DNA of 64,000 nt from Halobellus limi (GCF_004799685.1 NZ_CP031312.1:62001-126000); one strand, 5' to 3'. Shown: positions 15,808 through 25,764, counted from the first letter of the stretch. Program-made: numbers and translations. The notes: a model not told the origin generated them from the sequence alone.

Positions 15808-18345
15808 TTAGTACTCGTTGCGGAACAGCCGGTCGTTCTCCGGATCGAAGACCCCGCCGTTGCCCGCGACCTCGACTTCCACCGGGTAGTGCTGGCCGAA
15901 GTACTCCACCTGCAGTTCCCGGCCCTCTTCGGCGTACTCCTGAGGCAGGTACGACAGCAGCAGGTGCTTGCCCACCGACGGGCCCGTCCCCGCCGACGTC
16001 ACGTACGAGCGACGGCCCTCCTCGTCGATGAGCACCTCGCCGTCCTGATCGAGGATCGGCTCGCCGCCCGTCATAAACCGCGGCTCGCCGCCCTCCGGCG
16101 CGTGGTCCGTGACGGACAGCGTACACAGCGTCGCCGCGTTCTCCTCGTCGATCGCTTCCGCGTACGCGTCCTTCCCGATGAAGTCCGCGTCCTTCACCCC
16201 GTGGAACGTCAGCCCCGCTTCCGCGGGGTTGTAATCGATTTCGAGCTCCGCGCCCATCAGCCGGTAGCCCTTCTCCATCCGACCCGTCTCGCCGTAGACG
16301 CCCGTCCCGACCGGCCGGATGTCGTGCTCTTGGCCCGCCTCGTAGACCGTGTCCCAGAGGCGCTGGCCCCGGTCCATCGGCGCGTAGATCTCCCACCCGA
16401 ACTCGCCCACGTAGGAGATCCGCAGCGCTTTCGCGGACACGCCGTTGATCGTGACGTCCTTCATCTCCGCGAAGTCGAAGGAGTCGGCCGTCATCGGCTC
16501 CTCACTGATGGAGTCCATCAGCGCTTCCGCGTTCGGCCCCCACACGCCCAGCGTGCACAGTTCCGAGGAGCGACCGATGAGTTCGGCGTCGCCTTCCAAG
16601 TGGTCGCCGAACCACGTCTTGTCCTGGCCCGCGTGCGAACCGCCGGTGATCACCCGGTAGTGATTCTTCCCGAGACGCGCGACGGTCAGGTCCGCGACGA
16701 ACCCCGCGTTCGGCGCCAGAATCGGCGTGTACGACGCATCCCCGACCTCGATGTCCATCGACGCGACGCAGAGCCGCTCCATATTCTCGTAGGCGTCGCT
16801 CCCGATGATGTCGAAGATCCCGAAGCCGGTATCGCCGATCATCCCGACGTTGTTCCGCAAGTGCAGGTGCTCACCGAGGATGATGTCCGACCACCACCGA
16901 TTGTCCCACTCGTTCGGACGTTGAAGATCCTCGATCTGATCTTCGTATTTGTCGACCAGATCCGCGTTCGACTCGAACCAGCGCGGGCGCTCCCAACCGC
17001 CAGCCTCGAAGAACTCGGCGTCGAGATCCTCTTGACGGTTGTAGAAGGCGCTCGTCCGGAGCGGGCGAGTGGACTGCCACTGCTCGCGGGGGTGGACGAT
17101 GTCGTAGATCTTCTGGAACCCCTCGTGAGCGCGGCTCTCGACGAACTGGTCGGTCTCGCCGTACTCGTCGAAGCGGGCGACGTGGTCGTGGGCGACGATG
17201 TCGATGTCGGGGTGGCCCTTCGTCATCCACTTCGAGACCTCCCGCGCGATCGCGGGCGCTTCCTTGATCCAGATGGCCGCACACGACCACAACCCGTCGA
17301 CCTCGGGAATCGGACCCAAGAGCGGGTGGCCGTCCGGCGTGACGGAGAGCAGCCCGTCGATGGAGTGTCGGATACCCGCGTCCGGATCATCGAGAAGGTC
17401 CGGAATGATCTCCAGAGCGTGCTCCATAGACTTCTCGAAGGCATCCTCGGTCAGGGGCGGTTGGGTGGGCGAGAGCGGCGACTCCTCGATGGAGGGGACG
17501 TCCTCAACGTCCCAGAGGATGGGCCGGTGCTCGTAGGAGCCGACCTCGATGTCGTTGCCGTGCTGGCGCTCGTACATCTGGGTGTCCATGTCCCGGACGA
17601 CCGGGTAGTTGATCTCGCCTTCCGGACCCTCTTCGAAGCGTTCGATGGGTCCGACAGAGACCATCTGGTGGACGGCGGGAGTCAGGGGAATGTCGACGCC
17701 GGCCATATCTGCGATTTTGGGGCTCCAGAGGCCGGCGGCGATGACGACCTCGTCGGCCTCGACGGTTCCTTTCTCGGTCTCGACGGCGGTGATCTCGCCG
17801 TCCTCGACGCGGAGGTCCGTCACTTCCGTGTTGGGTGCGGTACGGAGCGCACCGGCGTCCTTCGCCTGCTGGCGGTAGAGTTCGCCGGCGCGGAGCGGGT
17901 CACAGGTGCCGGCATCCGTGCTGTAGAAGCCGCCCTTGATGATGTCGGTGTTGACGTAGGGGACGAGTTCCTCGACCTCCTCGGGCGTGAGGAGTTCGGC
18001 GTCTTCACCGAAGGCCTTCGCGGAGACGACGCGGCGCTTGAGTTCCTCCATCCGCTCCTCGGTTCGAGCGACCTCGATCCCGCCGGAGTTGGTAAACACC
18101 CCGAACTCGCGGTAGATGTCCCGGCTGTCGGAGGTGATCTTGGTCATATCCTTGCTGTGTTCGACGGGGAAGATGAAGTTGGAGGCGTGGCCGGTCGAGC
18201 CGCCGGGGTCCGATAGGGGCCCCTTGTCGATCAGGAGGATGTCGTCTCTGCCGCGTTCGGCGAGTTCGCCTACGAGGGAGCTGCCGACGATGCCGGCTCC
18301 GATCACTACGGTACCTGCCGTCGAAGGAAAGTCGCTACGACTCAT
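15808..18345 (-). CDS. Dimethylglycine/sarcosine dehydrogenase-like flavoprotein with GcvT domain
   Basis: An 845-residue fusion that oxidatively demethylates an N-methyl amino acid and passes the one-carbon unit to folate. Residues about 1-380 are a DAO-type FAD domain: the dinucleotide motif VVIGAGIVGSSL at 13-24, GHASNFIFP with a His in the position used for covalent flavin in related enzymes, and VVIAAGLWSPKIA. Residues about 430-845 are the aminomethyltransferase (GcvT) N- and C-terminal domains, with RISYVGEFGWEIYAP, GRMEKGYRLMGAEL and GKDAYAEA. The order and length match dimethylglycine and sarcosine dehydrogenases. The etfB and etfA genes directly downstream provide the electron acceptor. 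Dimethylglycine versus sarcosine cannot be decided from sequence; nearby hydantoinase and creatininase genes favour sarcosine. Confidence 0.92.
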   Translation of the reverse strand: MSRSDFPSTAGTVVIGAGIVGSSLVGELAERGRDDILLIDKGPLSDPGGSTGHASNFIFPVEHSKDMTKITSDSRDIYREFGVFTNSGGIEVARTEERMEELKRRVVSAKAFGEDAELLTPEEVEELVPYVNTDIIKGGFYSTDAGTCDPLRAGELYRQQAKDAGALRTAPNTEVTDLRVEDGEITAVETEKGTVEADEVVIAAGLWSPKIADMAGVDIPLTPAVHQMVSVGPIERFEEGPEGEINYPVVRDMDTQMYERQHGNDIEVGSYEHRPILWDVEDVPSIEESPLSPTQPPLTEDAFEKSMEHALEIIPDLLDDPDAGIRHSIDGLLSVTPDGHPLLGPIPEVDGLWSCAAIWIKEAPAIAREVSKWMTKGHPDIDIVAHDHVARFDEYGETDQFVESRAHEGFQKIYDIVHPREQWQSTRPLRTSAFYNRQEDLDAEFFEAGGWERPRWFESNADLVDKYEDQIEDLQRPNEWDNRWWSDIILGEHLHLRNNVGMIGDTGFGIFDIIGSDAYENMERLCVASMDIEVGDASYTPILAPNAGFVADLTVARLGKNHYRVITGGSHAGQDKTWFGDHLEGDAELIGRSSELCTLGVWGPNAEALMDSISEEPMTADSFDFAEMKDVTINGVSAKALRISYVGEFGWEIYAPMDRGQRLWDTVYEAGQEHDIRPVGTGVYGETGRMEKGYRLMGAELEIDYNPAEAGLTFHGVKDADFIGKDAYAEAIDEENAATLCTLSVTDHAPEGGEPRFMTGGEPILDQDGEVLIDEEGRRSYVTSAGTGPSVGKHLLLSYLPQEYAEEGRELQVEYFGQHYPVEVEVAGNGGVFDPENDRLFRNEY

Positions 18346-18653
18346 TTGGATGTATCGCTTCGGAGAGTTTGTCTGTGAGAACCGTTGCTATCCGACAGGA
18401 AACCGCTATTGCCGGCCGAGGACCGGCCGTCCGATGTATCGAGTGCCATACGCCGATGAGTACCGTGTCCATTAGTAACTAACATCACCCTCAATGCTGA
18501 AGGAGTATATATACTCTGGCGGTGACGACGAACGGCAATCGGATCGGCTACCGAGATGGGGGCAGTGAAATTCGAGACCGACCGCGATCTGGGGGGTTGA
18601 TGATCCGTGGGCATAGCCCGAGCGCACGGTCCGTCCGGCTAGCACCGGATAGT

Positions 18654-18670
18654 GTTCGTATATTCCAAAC
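18654..18670. promoter_or_regulatory. GTTYG-N7-CAAAC dyad, copy 1
   Basis: GTTCGTATATTCCAAAC, an imperfect inverted repeat. The core TATTCCAAAC is found four times in the window, always between genes of the catabolic island. Candidate operator for the IclR protein at 32922; inference. Confidence 0.45.
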
Positions 18671-18871
18671 AGTATTTGAAGAACGGCGGCCACGAGGGTG
18701 AATTGTGACGAAGACGATAGCATAATCACCGTTGAGGCGGTCTGTTAGTCCCATTACAAACCTATTCTTGTAATTTCTTGAGTGAGGGTGACGTATCGAG
18801 TCAAATCTGTCACGAACGACCGCGACCCGGTCGATTGCGTACGGGCACTGCTCGAATGGTGGTGCGTTCTG

Positions 18872-18888
18872 ATTCGGATATTCCAAAC
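18872..18888. promoter_or_regulatory. GTTYG-N7-CAAAC dyad, copy 2
   Basis: ATTCGGATATTCCAAAC, 218 bp from copy 1 and in the same orientation, between the flavoprotein and hyuB genes. Confidence 0.45.
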
Positions 18889-19199
18889 ACTAACCGAAGA
18901 ACCGAAGGGCTCTCTGGATCGTAGATGCTCAAGAGTCTACAAACTCATAATACAGGTAATATTCGTTTTTGTATAGTTCTGGAGACGAACAGCGAACGAA
19001 AATCGACGGTCCCGGGAGGCGATGAGGCATAAGTTGAGATCGTGCGTTTTGATAACACAAACGAATGTAGCTGCCTGTATTTTGTTCGTGATCCGTGGTT
19101 CCCATCGGTAATACGAGCGGAAAACCGTCCAACCCGGTGTGCATTGGATCTGTGCCACACCATACATTTAAATATGGTTAGAGAGTAACAAGCCCGTGT

Positions 19200-20981
19200 A
19201 TGACAATGGATGCCGAAGAAGTAATACAGGAACGACAGATCGACCCGGTGACGCTGCAGGTCATCGGTGGCGAACTCGATACGATCGCCCAGGAGATGGG
19301 ACACAAACTGATTCGGTCAGCGTACTCGTCGATCATCCGGGAGAGCGAGGACATTGGATCCGGGATCCTGACCGCCGAGGGAAAGCAGATCGCGGAGGGC
19401 GATTTCACGCCGATGCAGGTGGGAACGCTCATCGCGTCCGTCGAGGGGATGTTCGAGACCTTCGAGGAACGCGGTCAGGATCCCGACGAGGTCATCAACG
19501 AGGGCGACGTGTTCATTCACAACCACCCTCACTACGGTGCGGCCCACTCGCCCGACATCGCGGTCATTACGCCGGTTTTCTACGAGGGAGAGCACATTGC
19601 GTGGACGGCGACGAACGCACACCACCTCGATATCGGGGCGGCGACGCCCGGTCTGGCGGTCGACCTCGAGGACGTCTACGCCGAGGGGACACTGTTCAAG
19701 GCGACGAAGGTCTACGATCAGGGCGAGCGAGTCGACGAGATCTGGAACCTGATCGAAGAGAACGTGCGGACGCCCCGCGTGGTTTTGGGCGACCTCCAGG
19801 CGCAGATCTCCTCGTGTGAGGTCGGTAAAGAGCGGTTCCTCGGGCTGGTCGAAGAGCACGGCTACGAGCACATTCTCCAGGCCAGCGAGGACCTGATGCA
19901 TTACGGCGAATCGCTGATGCGCAAAGAGATCGAGAAGGTCCCCGACGGAACGTACCACGAGACGGGGTACCTCGACGACGACGGTCGAAACCGAGACGAG
20001 CGTCTGAAGGTGGACGTAGAACTCACCGTCGACGGCGGTGACCTCACGATAGACCTCAGCGGATCCGAAGACGAGGTCATGACGGGGTACAACGTCCCGT
20101 TCAGGGGATCCGCCGAACCGGCCTCGTACTTCATCGTTCGAGCGATCCTGACAGATACGGCCACTCACGACGAGTACATCCCACAGAACTCGGGGACGTT
20201 CGCACCGATACACGTAGAAGCGAGAGAGGGCAGTCTGTTCAACCCGAGTATGCCTCGGTCGGCGTTCGCCCGAATCAATCAGGTGGATCTGTTAGGCGAT
20301 CTCATTCTGAAGGCGTTCAGCAACGCGGTTCCAGAGAAGACCGCCGCCGGGTCGGGACCGCACTGCTACTTCATCAGTTACTCGGGCGTGGACGAGAACG
20401 ACGAGTACTGGGTGTACATCGAGGTCAACGAGAGCGCGTACGGTGGACGCCCCGAATCCGACGGACTCGACGCCGTCGACGCGCTGGTACACAACACCCA
20501 AAATCGGCCGGTCGAGGACATAGAGCTCTCACATCCCCTCCGGATCGAACATTACCGCCTCCGCGAGGAAACGGCCGGCGCCGGCGAACACCGCGGCGGT
20601 CACGGTCACGAGCGGATGGTGAAGTTCCTGAGCGACTCGACGATCACGATCGAGGGAGACGGGAACAAATACGGCTCCTGGGGATTCGACGGCGGGAAGG
20701 GCGCCCCGTCCGGCGAGCTCAAACACATCAAACCCGACGGAGAAGAGATCACCTTGCCGTCGAAGGTCTCCGGGTACAAGTTCGAGTCCGGCGACAAGTT
20801 CTCCATCAAGAGCATTAGCGGCGGGGGCTACGGCGATCCGTACGATCGGCCCGAACAGAAGGTCTACGAGGACTACCGTGACGGGTACATCACGAAAGAG
20901 TCCGCACGCGAGGAGTACGGTGTCGTGATCGAGGACGGTGAGGTGGACTCCGAAGCGACGCGGCGCCTCCGAAACGCCTGA
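19200..20981 (+). CDS. hyuB: Hydantoinase B / oxoprolinase-type subunit (N-methylhydantoinase beta)
   Basis: A 593-residue HyuB-family protein, the partner subunit of ATP-dependent hydantoinase, 5-oxoprolinase and acetophenone-carboxylase-type enzymes. Family stretches visible are IDPVTLQVIGGELDTIAQEMG (15-35), SAYSSIIRESEDIGSGIL, GDVFIHNHPHYGAAHSPDIAV, DLSGSEDEVMTGYNVPF, and the Gly-rich ending GGGYGDPYDRP. Length is typical for the subunit. The start at 19200 lies about 27 bp after a TATA element, fitting a leaderless mRNA; a second Met two codons on is possible. The companion hyuA is 2.7 kb downstream, unusually split by an amidohydrolase and an ABC permease gene. Confidence 0.93.
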   Translation: MTMDAEEVIQERQIDPVTLQVIGGELDTIAQEMGHKLIRSAYSSIIRESEDIGSGILTAEGKQIAEGDFTPMQVGTLIASVEGMFETFEERGQDPDEVINEGDVFIHNHPHYGAAHSPDIAVITPVFYEGEHIAWTATNAHHLDIGAATPGLAVDLEDVYAEGTLFKATKVYDQGERVDEIWNLIEENVRTPRVVLGDLQAQISSCEVGKERFLGLVEEHGYEHILQASEDLMHYGESLMRKEIEKVPDGTYHETGYLDDDGRNRDERLKVDVELTVDGGDLTIDLSGSEDEVMTGYNVPFRGSAEPASYFIVRAILTDTATHDEYIPQNSGTFAPIHVEAREGSLFNPSMPRSAFARINQVDLLGDLILKAFSNAVPEKTAAGSGPHCYFISYSGVDENDEYWVYIEVNESAYGGRPESDGLDAVDALVHNTQNRPVEDIELSHPLRIEHYRLREETAGAGEHRGGHGHERMVKFLSDSTITIEGDGNKYGSWGFDGGKGAPSGELKHIKPDGEEITLPSKVSGYKFESGDKFSIKSISGGGYGDPYDRPEQKVYEDYRDGYITKESAREEYGVVIEDGEVDSEATRRLRNA

Positions 20982-21341
20982 ACGGTTCAGATCGGAGGTC
21001 CTGATCGATCGGCGGCCGGTCAGCAAGTCGGGCGGCCGGATATCGAGTTCGCGGGTGGCGGTCCTCCCGACGGCCGAGGCGACTCGTTTCCGAGTTGCCA
21101 GAGAGATCGTGACGGCGTGCCAGCGAGTGAGCGGGGTGTCGAGCCAACGACGAACCGCTGTTGGGCCGGGGTGTCGGCCGTCAGCGCTCTGTCTCCACCG
21201 TAGATGGCGGACGAGCGCATTTCCCCTTTTTCAGCGAAAAATTAATATAATTAGTTAAATTATATCACACCGTATGCCAGTGTATAGCTGCGTATGTCGG
21301 ATGGTCGGTGCCAGAGAAACGACGATTCACGGAGCAAAATA
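20982..21341. other. Intergenic region between hyuB and amidohydrolase
   Basis: No gene seen. An A/T-rich block with a strong TATA-like element lies at 21236-21266, so the amidohydrolase probably has its own promoter. Confidence 0.5.
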
Positions 21342-22514
21342 ATGAGCGAGTACGAGTTGTTGCTGTACGGTGACGTGTGGGACGCAAAGCGTGGTCGACA
21401 GCGTGGCAAGTGGGTCGCCGTCGAAGGTGACGAGATCGAGGGCGTGTACGACGAAAAGCCCGGTCCCGCGGCGGAGGTCAAGGAGGTTGAACTCGTCACA
21501 CCGGGCCTCATCGACCTTCACGTCCACCTCGTGTGGGACGGCACCGGCGATCCCGTCGAAACCCTCAGGCGGCAGTCCGAACAGGAACAGACGATTCACG
21601 CGGTCGCGATGGCCCGCGAACAGGTCGAAGGCGGCGTGACGACCGTCAGGGACATCGGAAGCACGCACGACATCGCCATCAGCGTCGCCGACGCCTCCCG
21701 CCGAGGGGACATCACGGGACCGAGGATCTACGCGAGCGGCCAGACGATCATCATCAGCGGCGGCCACGATCCGTTCTGGGGAATGGAAAGCGACGGGGTC
21801 GACGCCGTTCGCTCCAGCGTCCGAAAGCAGCGTGACAAGGGCGCGCGTGTGATCAAGATCAGCGCGACCGGGGGCGTGTACGGGCAGGCCGTCGGCGAGG
21901 ATCCCGGGATGTCGGAACTCTCACGCGAGGAGGTCATCGCTGCCGTCGAGGAGGCTCACCGGTTCGATATCCCCGTCGCCGTCCACGCCGTCGGGACCGA
22001 AGGGATCGAGAACTCCATCGAGGCGGGCGTGGACACCCTCGAACACGGGAATCTGATGACGAGCGAGAGTCTGGAGAAGATGGTCGAGAAGGACATCGCC
22101 TACGAACCGACCCTCTACATCTACAAGACCGTGGCCGAGGGCGAGGGCGACATCCCTCAGTACGCCTACGAGAACGCGCAGAGGGTGTCCGACCGTCACT
22201 GGGAAGTGTTCGAGGAGGCGATCGAAAGCGACGTTCGCATCCTGGCGGGGAGCGACGCCGGCTCGCCCAACATTCCGCATCCGGCGCTGCACCACGAACT
22301 GCGGTGTCTGGTCGACGGCGGGATGACGGAGGAAGAGGCGCTCACCGCTGCGACGAGCACGCCCGCGGAGGAACTCGGCCGCCCCGAACTGGGCGTCCTG
22401 GAGGAAGGAACGCCGGCGGACATCGTCGGATTCGCCGACGACCCCCTCGCCGACATCGACGTCACCGGGTCGCCCTCGGTGGTCGTCGCAGACGGCGACG
22501 TAGTGACGGAGTAG
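21342..22514 (+). CDS. Amidohydrolase (imidazolonepropionase/prolidase-like)
   Basis: A 390-residue metal-dependent hydrolase of the amidohydrolase superfamily. Metal motifs appear in order: DLHVH near residues 57-61, RVIKISATGG with the probable carbamylated Lys near 169, AVHAVG, TLEHGNL and AGSDAGSP with the final metal Asp. This is the binuclear layout of the Xaa-Pro dipeptidase and imidazolonepropionase-related group. The start at 21342 has GGAG 7 bp upstream; an earlier ATG at 21294 is nearer to the TATA but would add an unconserved tail. It lies between hyuB and hyuA, so it could cleave a ring or a carbamoyl intermediate of the same pathway, for example N-carbamoylsarcosine. That assignment is inference. 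Confidence 0.88.
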   Translation: MSEYELLLYGDVWDAKRGRQRGKWVAVEGDEIEGVYDEKPGPAAEVKEVELVTPGLIDLHVHLVWDGTGDPVETLRRQSEQEQTIHAVAMAREQVEGGVTTVRDIGSTHDIAISVADASRRGDITGPRIYASGQTIIISGGHDPFWGMESDGVDAVRSSVRKQRDKGARVIKISATGGVYGQAVGEDPGMSELSREEVIAAVEEAHRFDIPVAVHAVGTEGIENSIEAGVDTLEHGNLMTSESLEKMVEKDIAYEPTLYIYKTVAEGEGDIPQYAYENAQRVSDRHWEVFEEAIESDVRILAGSDAGSPNIPHPALHHELRCLVDGGMTEEEALTAATSTPAEELGRPELGVLEEGTPADIVGFADDPLADIDVTGSPSVVVADGDVVTE

Positions 22515-22692
22515 GGTACGTCGAGAGACCTCCGAACGGGGCATCGCGGTTTTTTGTCGTCGTGGCCCGGACGCGTCGAGTCAGATCCGTCCACGGAGCG
22601 GAGAGACTGGGTAGTCGTCGTGACGTCTCCCCCGACGACGCGCCGACGAGAGGCATAGACTTATTACCCTTGATGTGTGTTGTCATCACAAG

Positions 22693-23556
22693 ATGGCGAG
22701 CGCATCCTACGCGGAGACGGCCAGTGATTCGTCCACAGGAGGGGCACTCCGGAACGGCTTCGAGAAGGTCTCGGCAGCAGTATCGTTGCGAACCGTTCTG
22801 ATCGCCTACGCGGTACTGATCGCGGCGTATATTTACGTCCCGATCGTCTCGCTCATCGCGTTCTCGTTCAACGAGGGTGGTCTGACGTTCCCGTTCGTAG
22901 CCGTCACGACCTCGTGGTACGCCGAACTGTTCGCTAACGAGGCGGTAGTGTCCTCGATCGTGCGATCGCTCAAAGTGGCACTCGTCGTGACGGTAATCAC
23001 GACCGCGTTGAGTACGGCGGCCGCCCTCGCGTACCGCTACGAGTTCCGGGGGCGGAAGACGATTCTCTACATACTGCTTCTGGGAATCATTACCCCCGGT
23101 ATCACGTACGGCGTCGGCGCGACGTTGTTCTTCAACGAACTACTCGGATTGGACAAGAGCCTGTGGCTCGCGATTCCGGTGCACGTGGTCTGGGCGCTCC
23201 CGTTCGCCGTCATCGTACTGCTGGCGGGTATCCCGCCCCATCTGGCCCGCAACGAGCAGGCGGCGCGGGTGATGGGGGCGTCGAACTGGACGGTGTTCCG
23301 TGAGGTGATTCTCCCACAGATCGGACCGACTGTGCTCGGGGCAGCCGTCTTCGCGTTCACGCTCTCCTACAACGAGGCGACCCGGAGCCTCCTCGTCGTC
23401 GGACAGGCGAACACGATGCCGATCCAGATATTCAGCATCGCGGCATCGAAGAGAGCGACCCCGGAACTCTTCGCACTCGGGAGCTTCACGACCGTGATGT
23501 CGACGCTGTTGCTCGTCGGTGCGAGTCTCTTGATATTCTACGGCGGTCAGAAGTGA
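22693..23556 (+). CDS. ABC transporter permease (spermidine/putrescine PotC type)
   Basis: A 287-residue inner-membrane permease with six predicted transmembrane segments (first at about 36-58, last near the C-terminus LLLVGASLLIFYGG). The coupling loop that docks on the ATPase reads EQAARVMGASNWTVFREVILP, the EAA motif of the family. The start at 22693 is taken at MASASYAE; a GTG 18 bp upstream is in frame but adds CCHHK. It lies between amidohydrolase and hyuA. Its likely partners are the other permease (28064), binding protein (28971) and two ATPases (30546, 31685), making a split PotABCD-like importer for a nitrogenous substrate. Confidence 0.9.
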   Translation: MASASYAETASDSSTGGALRNGFEKVSAAVSLRTVLIAYAVLIAAYIYVPIVSLIAFSFNEGGLTFPFVAVTTSWYAELFANEAVVSSIVRSLKVALVVTVITTALSTAAALAYRYEFRGRKTILYILLLGIITPGITYGVGATLFFNELLGLDKSLWLAIPVHVVWALPFAVIVLLAGIPPHLARNEQAARVMGASNWTVFREVILPQIGPTVLGAAVFAFTLSYNEATRSLLVVGQANTMPIQIFSIAASKRATPELFALGSFTTVMSTLLLVGASLLIFYGGQK

Positions 23557-23682
23557 CCGTCGGGTAAGCGTCTCGGTGCGGTCGATTCACCGTCGTGTGC
23601 GATCGGACCACCCGGTCCATTTCTCCGACACATTTATTATGTAGGTCTTTGTGGGATAGAATGTCGAACATATTGAGAGACT

Positions 23683-25764
23683 ATGACAGAGAGTACTATT
23701 CGCATTGGCGCAGACGTCGGTGGAACGAATACCGACATTATCCTCGTCGACGGCACGAAAGAGCACACGTACAAGCTTCCGACGACTGACGATCCCTCGA
23801 AGTCGACTGCGGACGGGGTTCTCGAAGTCTGCGAGCGGGCCGGCATCGCCCCCGGGGAGGTCGACACCGTCCTGCACGGGACCACTGTCGGGACGAACGC
23901 CGTGATCGAGCACGAGGGTGCGAAGACCGGGATGATAACCACGGAGGGGTTCCGAGACACGGTCCACATCGGACGACACCGGAAGTCCCACACGTTCTCG
24001 GTACAACACGAAATAAAACACCAAAAGGAGCCGCTGGTGGAACGTCGCTACCGGAAAACGGTCGACGAGCGGATCTACCCGCCGGGGAAGGTCGTCGAGC
24101 CGTTAGACGAGTCCGAAGTACGCGAAGCGGCCGCGGAACTGGTCGAGGAGGGCGTCGAGTCCATCGCCGTCTGCTACCTCCACTCGTATCTGAACACGAC
24201 ACACGAGGATCGCACAAAAGAAATCATCCAGGAGGAGTTCCCCGACGTCTTCGTCTCGACGTCGAACGAAGTCGTGGCGCAGTTCCGCGAATACGAACGC
24301 TTCTCGACGACGGCGATAAACGCACGCATCGCGCCCGTGATGTCGAGTTACCTGAACCGGTTACAGGAGCGGCTCGACGACTACGGGTTCGAGGACGCGG
24401 ACGTGCTCATCATGCAGTCCAACGGCGGCGTGGCCAGTATCAGAGAAGCCAGTCAGCGGCCGGTGACGACCCTCCTCTCCGGGCCCGCAGCCGGTGTACT
24501 CTCCGGGCAGTACACGGGGAAATCGACCGACGAAGAGAAGATCATCACGTTCGATATGGGCGGGACGAGTGCGGACATTTCGGTCTTGCCCGGACGTCTC
24601 TTAGAGCGGGATCCGCGCGATAGCGAGATCGGCGAGTACCCCGCCATCACACCGATGCTGGACATCGAAGCCATCGGTAGCGGGGGCGGCTCCATCGCGT
24701 GGTTCGATCAGGCGCAGGGGTTCAACGTCGGACCGAAGAGCGCCGGAGCCAACCCGGGGCCCGCGTGTTACGGGCGGGGGAACGACGAACCGACCATCGC
24801 CGATGCGCAGGTCGTGCTCGGGCGCATCGATCCGGAGACCTTCCTGGGTGGCGAACTCGACATCGACCCCAGCCTCTCCGAGCAGGCGATCGAGGAGAAG
24901 CTGGTCGATGCGGTCGATCAGGAGCGGTTCAGCACCGTCGAGAAAGCGGCGCTCGCCGTGCTCGACGTCGCGAACAGCAACATGTACCAGTCGGTTCGCG
25001 AGCAGACGATGCAGCGGGGGTACGACCCCCGCGACTACTCGCTCGTCGGGTTCGGTGGAGCGGGCCCGATGCACTCGGTCGACCTCGCCGAATCGCTCGA
25101 GAGTTCCAAGGTCCTGATTCCGCCGTCTCCCGGGATCGGCTCCGCGCGGGGGCTCATGACCGGGGACATTCAGTACGACAACCAGGTCACGCTGAGCAAG
25201 CGGCTGGAGAACGTCGAGGCGGACGAGCTCGAAGACCGTATCGAATCGCTGACGCAGCGCGGAGCCGATCAGTTGCGCTCCGACGGAATCGACGTCGAGG
25301 AGGACGCGGTCTTCCGGAAGTCGATCGACTGCCTGTACGAGGGACAGGGCTACGAGCTCAACATCGAATACACGGGGACCGACGGCGACTGGCGCTCCCG
25401 AATTCGAGAGCAGTTCGAAGAGAAGCACGAACAGGAGTACGGGCACTACTTCGAGAACGATCCCGTCGAGGTCTTGAACCTCCGCGTCGCCGCGTCGGCC
25501 GACAGCGTGGAGTACGATCCCGTCGAGATCGAGAGCGGGTCCGAAGACCCCTCGCACGCCGAAACGAAGTCGCATCCCGTCTACTTCGGGACGTCGCTCG
25601 AGCCCGAGGAATACGAGACGCCGAGGTACGCACGCGAGGAACTCCGGGCGGGGAACGTGATCGACGGCCCCGCTATCGTCGACGAGTTCGACAGCACCGT
25701 CGTCATCAACCCCGAGTGGGAGGCGGAGGTGCTCCCGAGCGGAACGCTCCGGATCACCCGCTGA
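23683..25764 (+). CDS. hyuA: Hydantoinase A / oxoprolinase-type subunit (N-methylhydantoinase alpha)
   Basis: A 693-residue HyuA-family protein. It belongs to the ASKHA ATPase fold: phosphate-1 loop RIGADVGGTNTDIILVDG (7-24), phosphate-2 region ITFDMGGTSADISVL near 288-302, and the adenosine region GFGGAGPMHSVDLA near 457-470. A HGTTVGTNAVIE stretch (65-76) is typical of hydantoinase/oxoprolinase. With HyuB it would open a five-membered lactam ring at the expense of ATP; related enzymes act on N-methylhydantoin, 5-oxoproline or, in carboxylase relatives, acetone and acetophenone. Creatininase- and deaminase-like genes in the same island favour N-methylhydantoin. It begins about 50 bp after a TATA element (ACATTTATTATG). 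Confidence 0.93.
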   Translation: MTESTIRIGADVGGTNTDIILVDGTKEHTYKLPTTDDPSKSTADGVLEVCERAGIAPGEVDTVLHGTTVGTNAVIEHEGAKTGMITTEGFRDTVHIGRHRKSHTFSVQHEIKHQKEPLVERRYRKTVDERIYPPGKVVEPLDESEVREAAAELVEEGVESIAVCYLHSYLNTTHEDRTKEIIQEEFPDVFVSTSNEVVAQFREYERFSTTAINARIAPVMSSYLNRLQERLDDYGFEDADVLIMQSNGGVASIREASQRPVTTLLSGPAAGVLSGQYTGKSTDEEKIITFDMGGTSADISVLPGRLLERDPRDSEIGEYPAITPMLDIEAIGSGGGSIAWFDQAQGFNVGPKSAGANPGPACYGRGNDEPTIADAQVVLGRIDPETFLGGELDIDPSLSEQAIEEKLVDAVDQERFSTVEKAALAVLDVANSNMYQSVREQTMQRGYDPRDYSLVGFGGAGPMHSVDLAESLESSKVLIPPSPGIGSARGLMTGDIQYDNQVTLSKRLENVEADELEDRIESLTQRGADQLRSDGIDVEEDAVFRKSIDCLYEGQGYELNIEYTGTDGDWRSRIREQFEEKHEQEYGHYFENDPVEVLNLRVAASADSVEYDPVEIESGSEDPSHAETKSHPVYFGTSLEPEEYETPRYAREELRAGNVIDGPAIVDEFDSTVVINPEWEAEVLPSGTLRITR

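Larger units (their letters stand above)
18346..19199. other. Long A/T-rich divergent promoter region
   Basis: About 850 bp separating the leftward flavoprotein operon from rightward hyuB. No convincing gene. It contains a perfect 14-bp palindrome GAGTATATATACTC (18503-18516), two GTTYG-N7-CAAAC dyads (18654-18670 and 18872-18888) and the hyuB TATA element (TTTAAATAT, 19167-19175). Confidence 0.6.

Noticed and set aside
14677-18216. A 1179-codon rightward open frame
   Set aside because: It is antisense to the ETF and flavoprotein genes, is rich in Arg/His/Val without any family pattern, and arises from high G/C codon bias.
18548-19304. Several short leftward frames in the spacer before hyuB
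   Set aside because: Composition is unlike haloarchaeal proteins (Cys/Tyr/Ser-rich, few acidic residues) and they overlap promoter elements.
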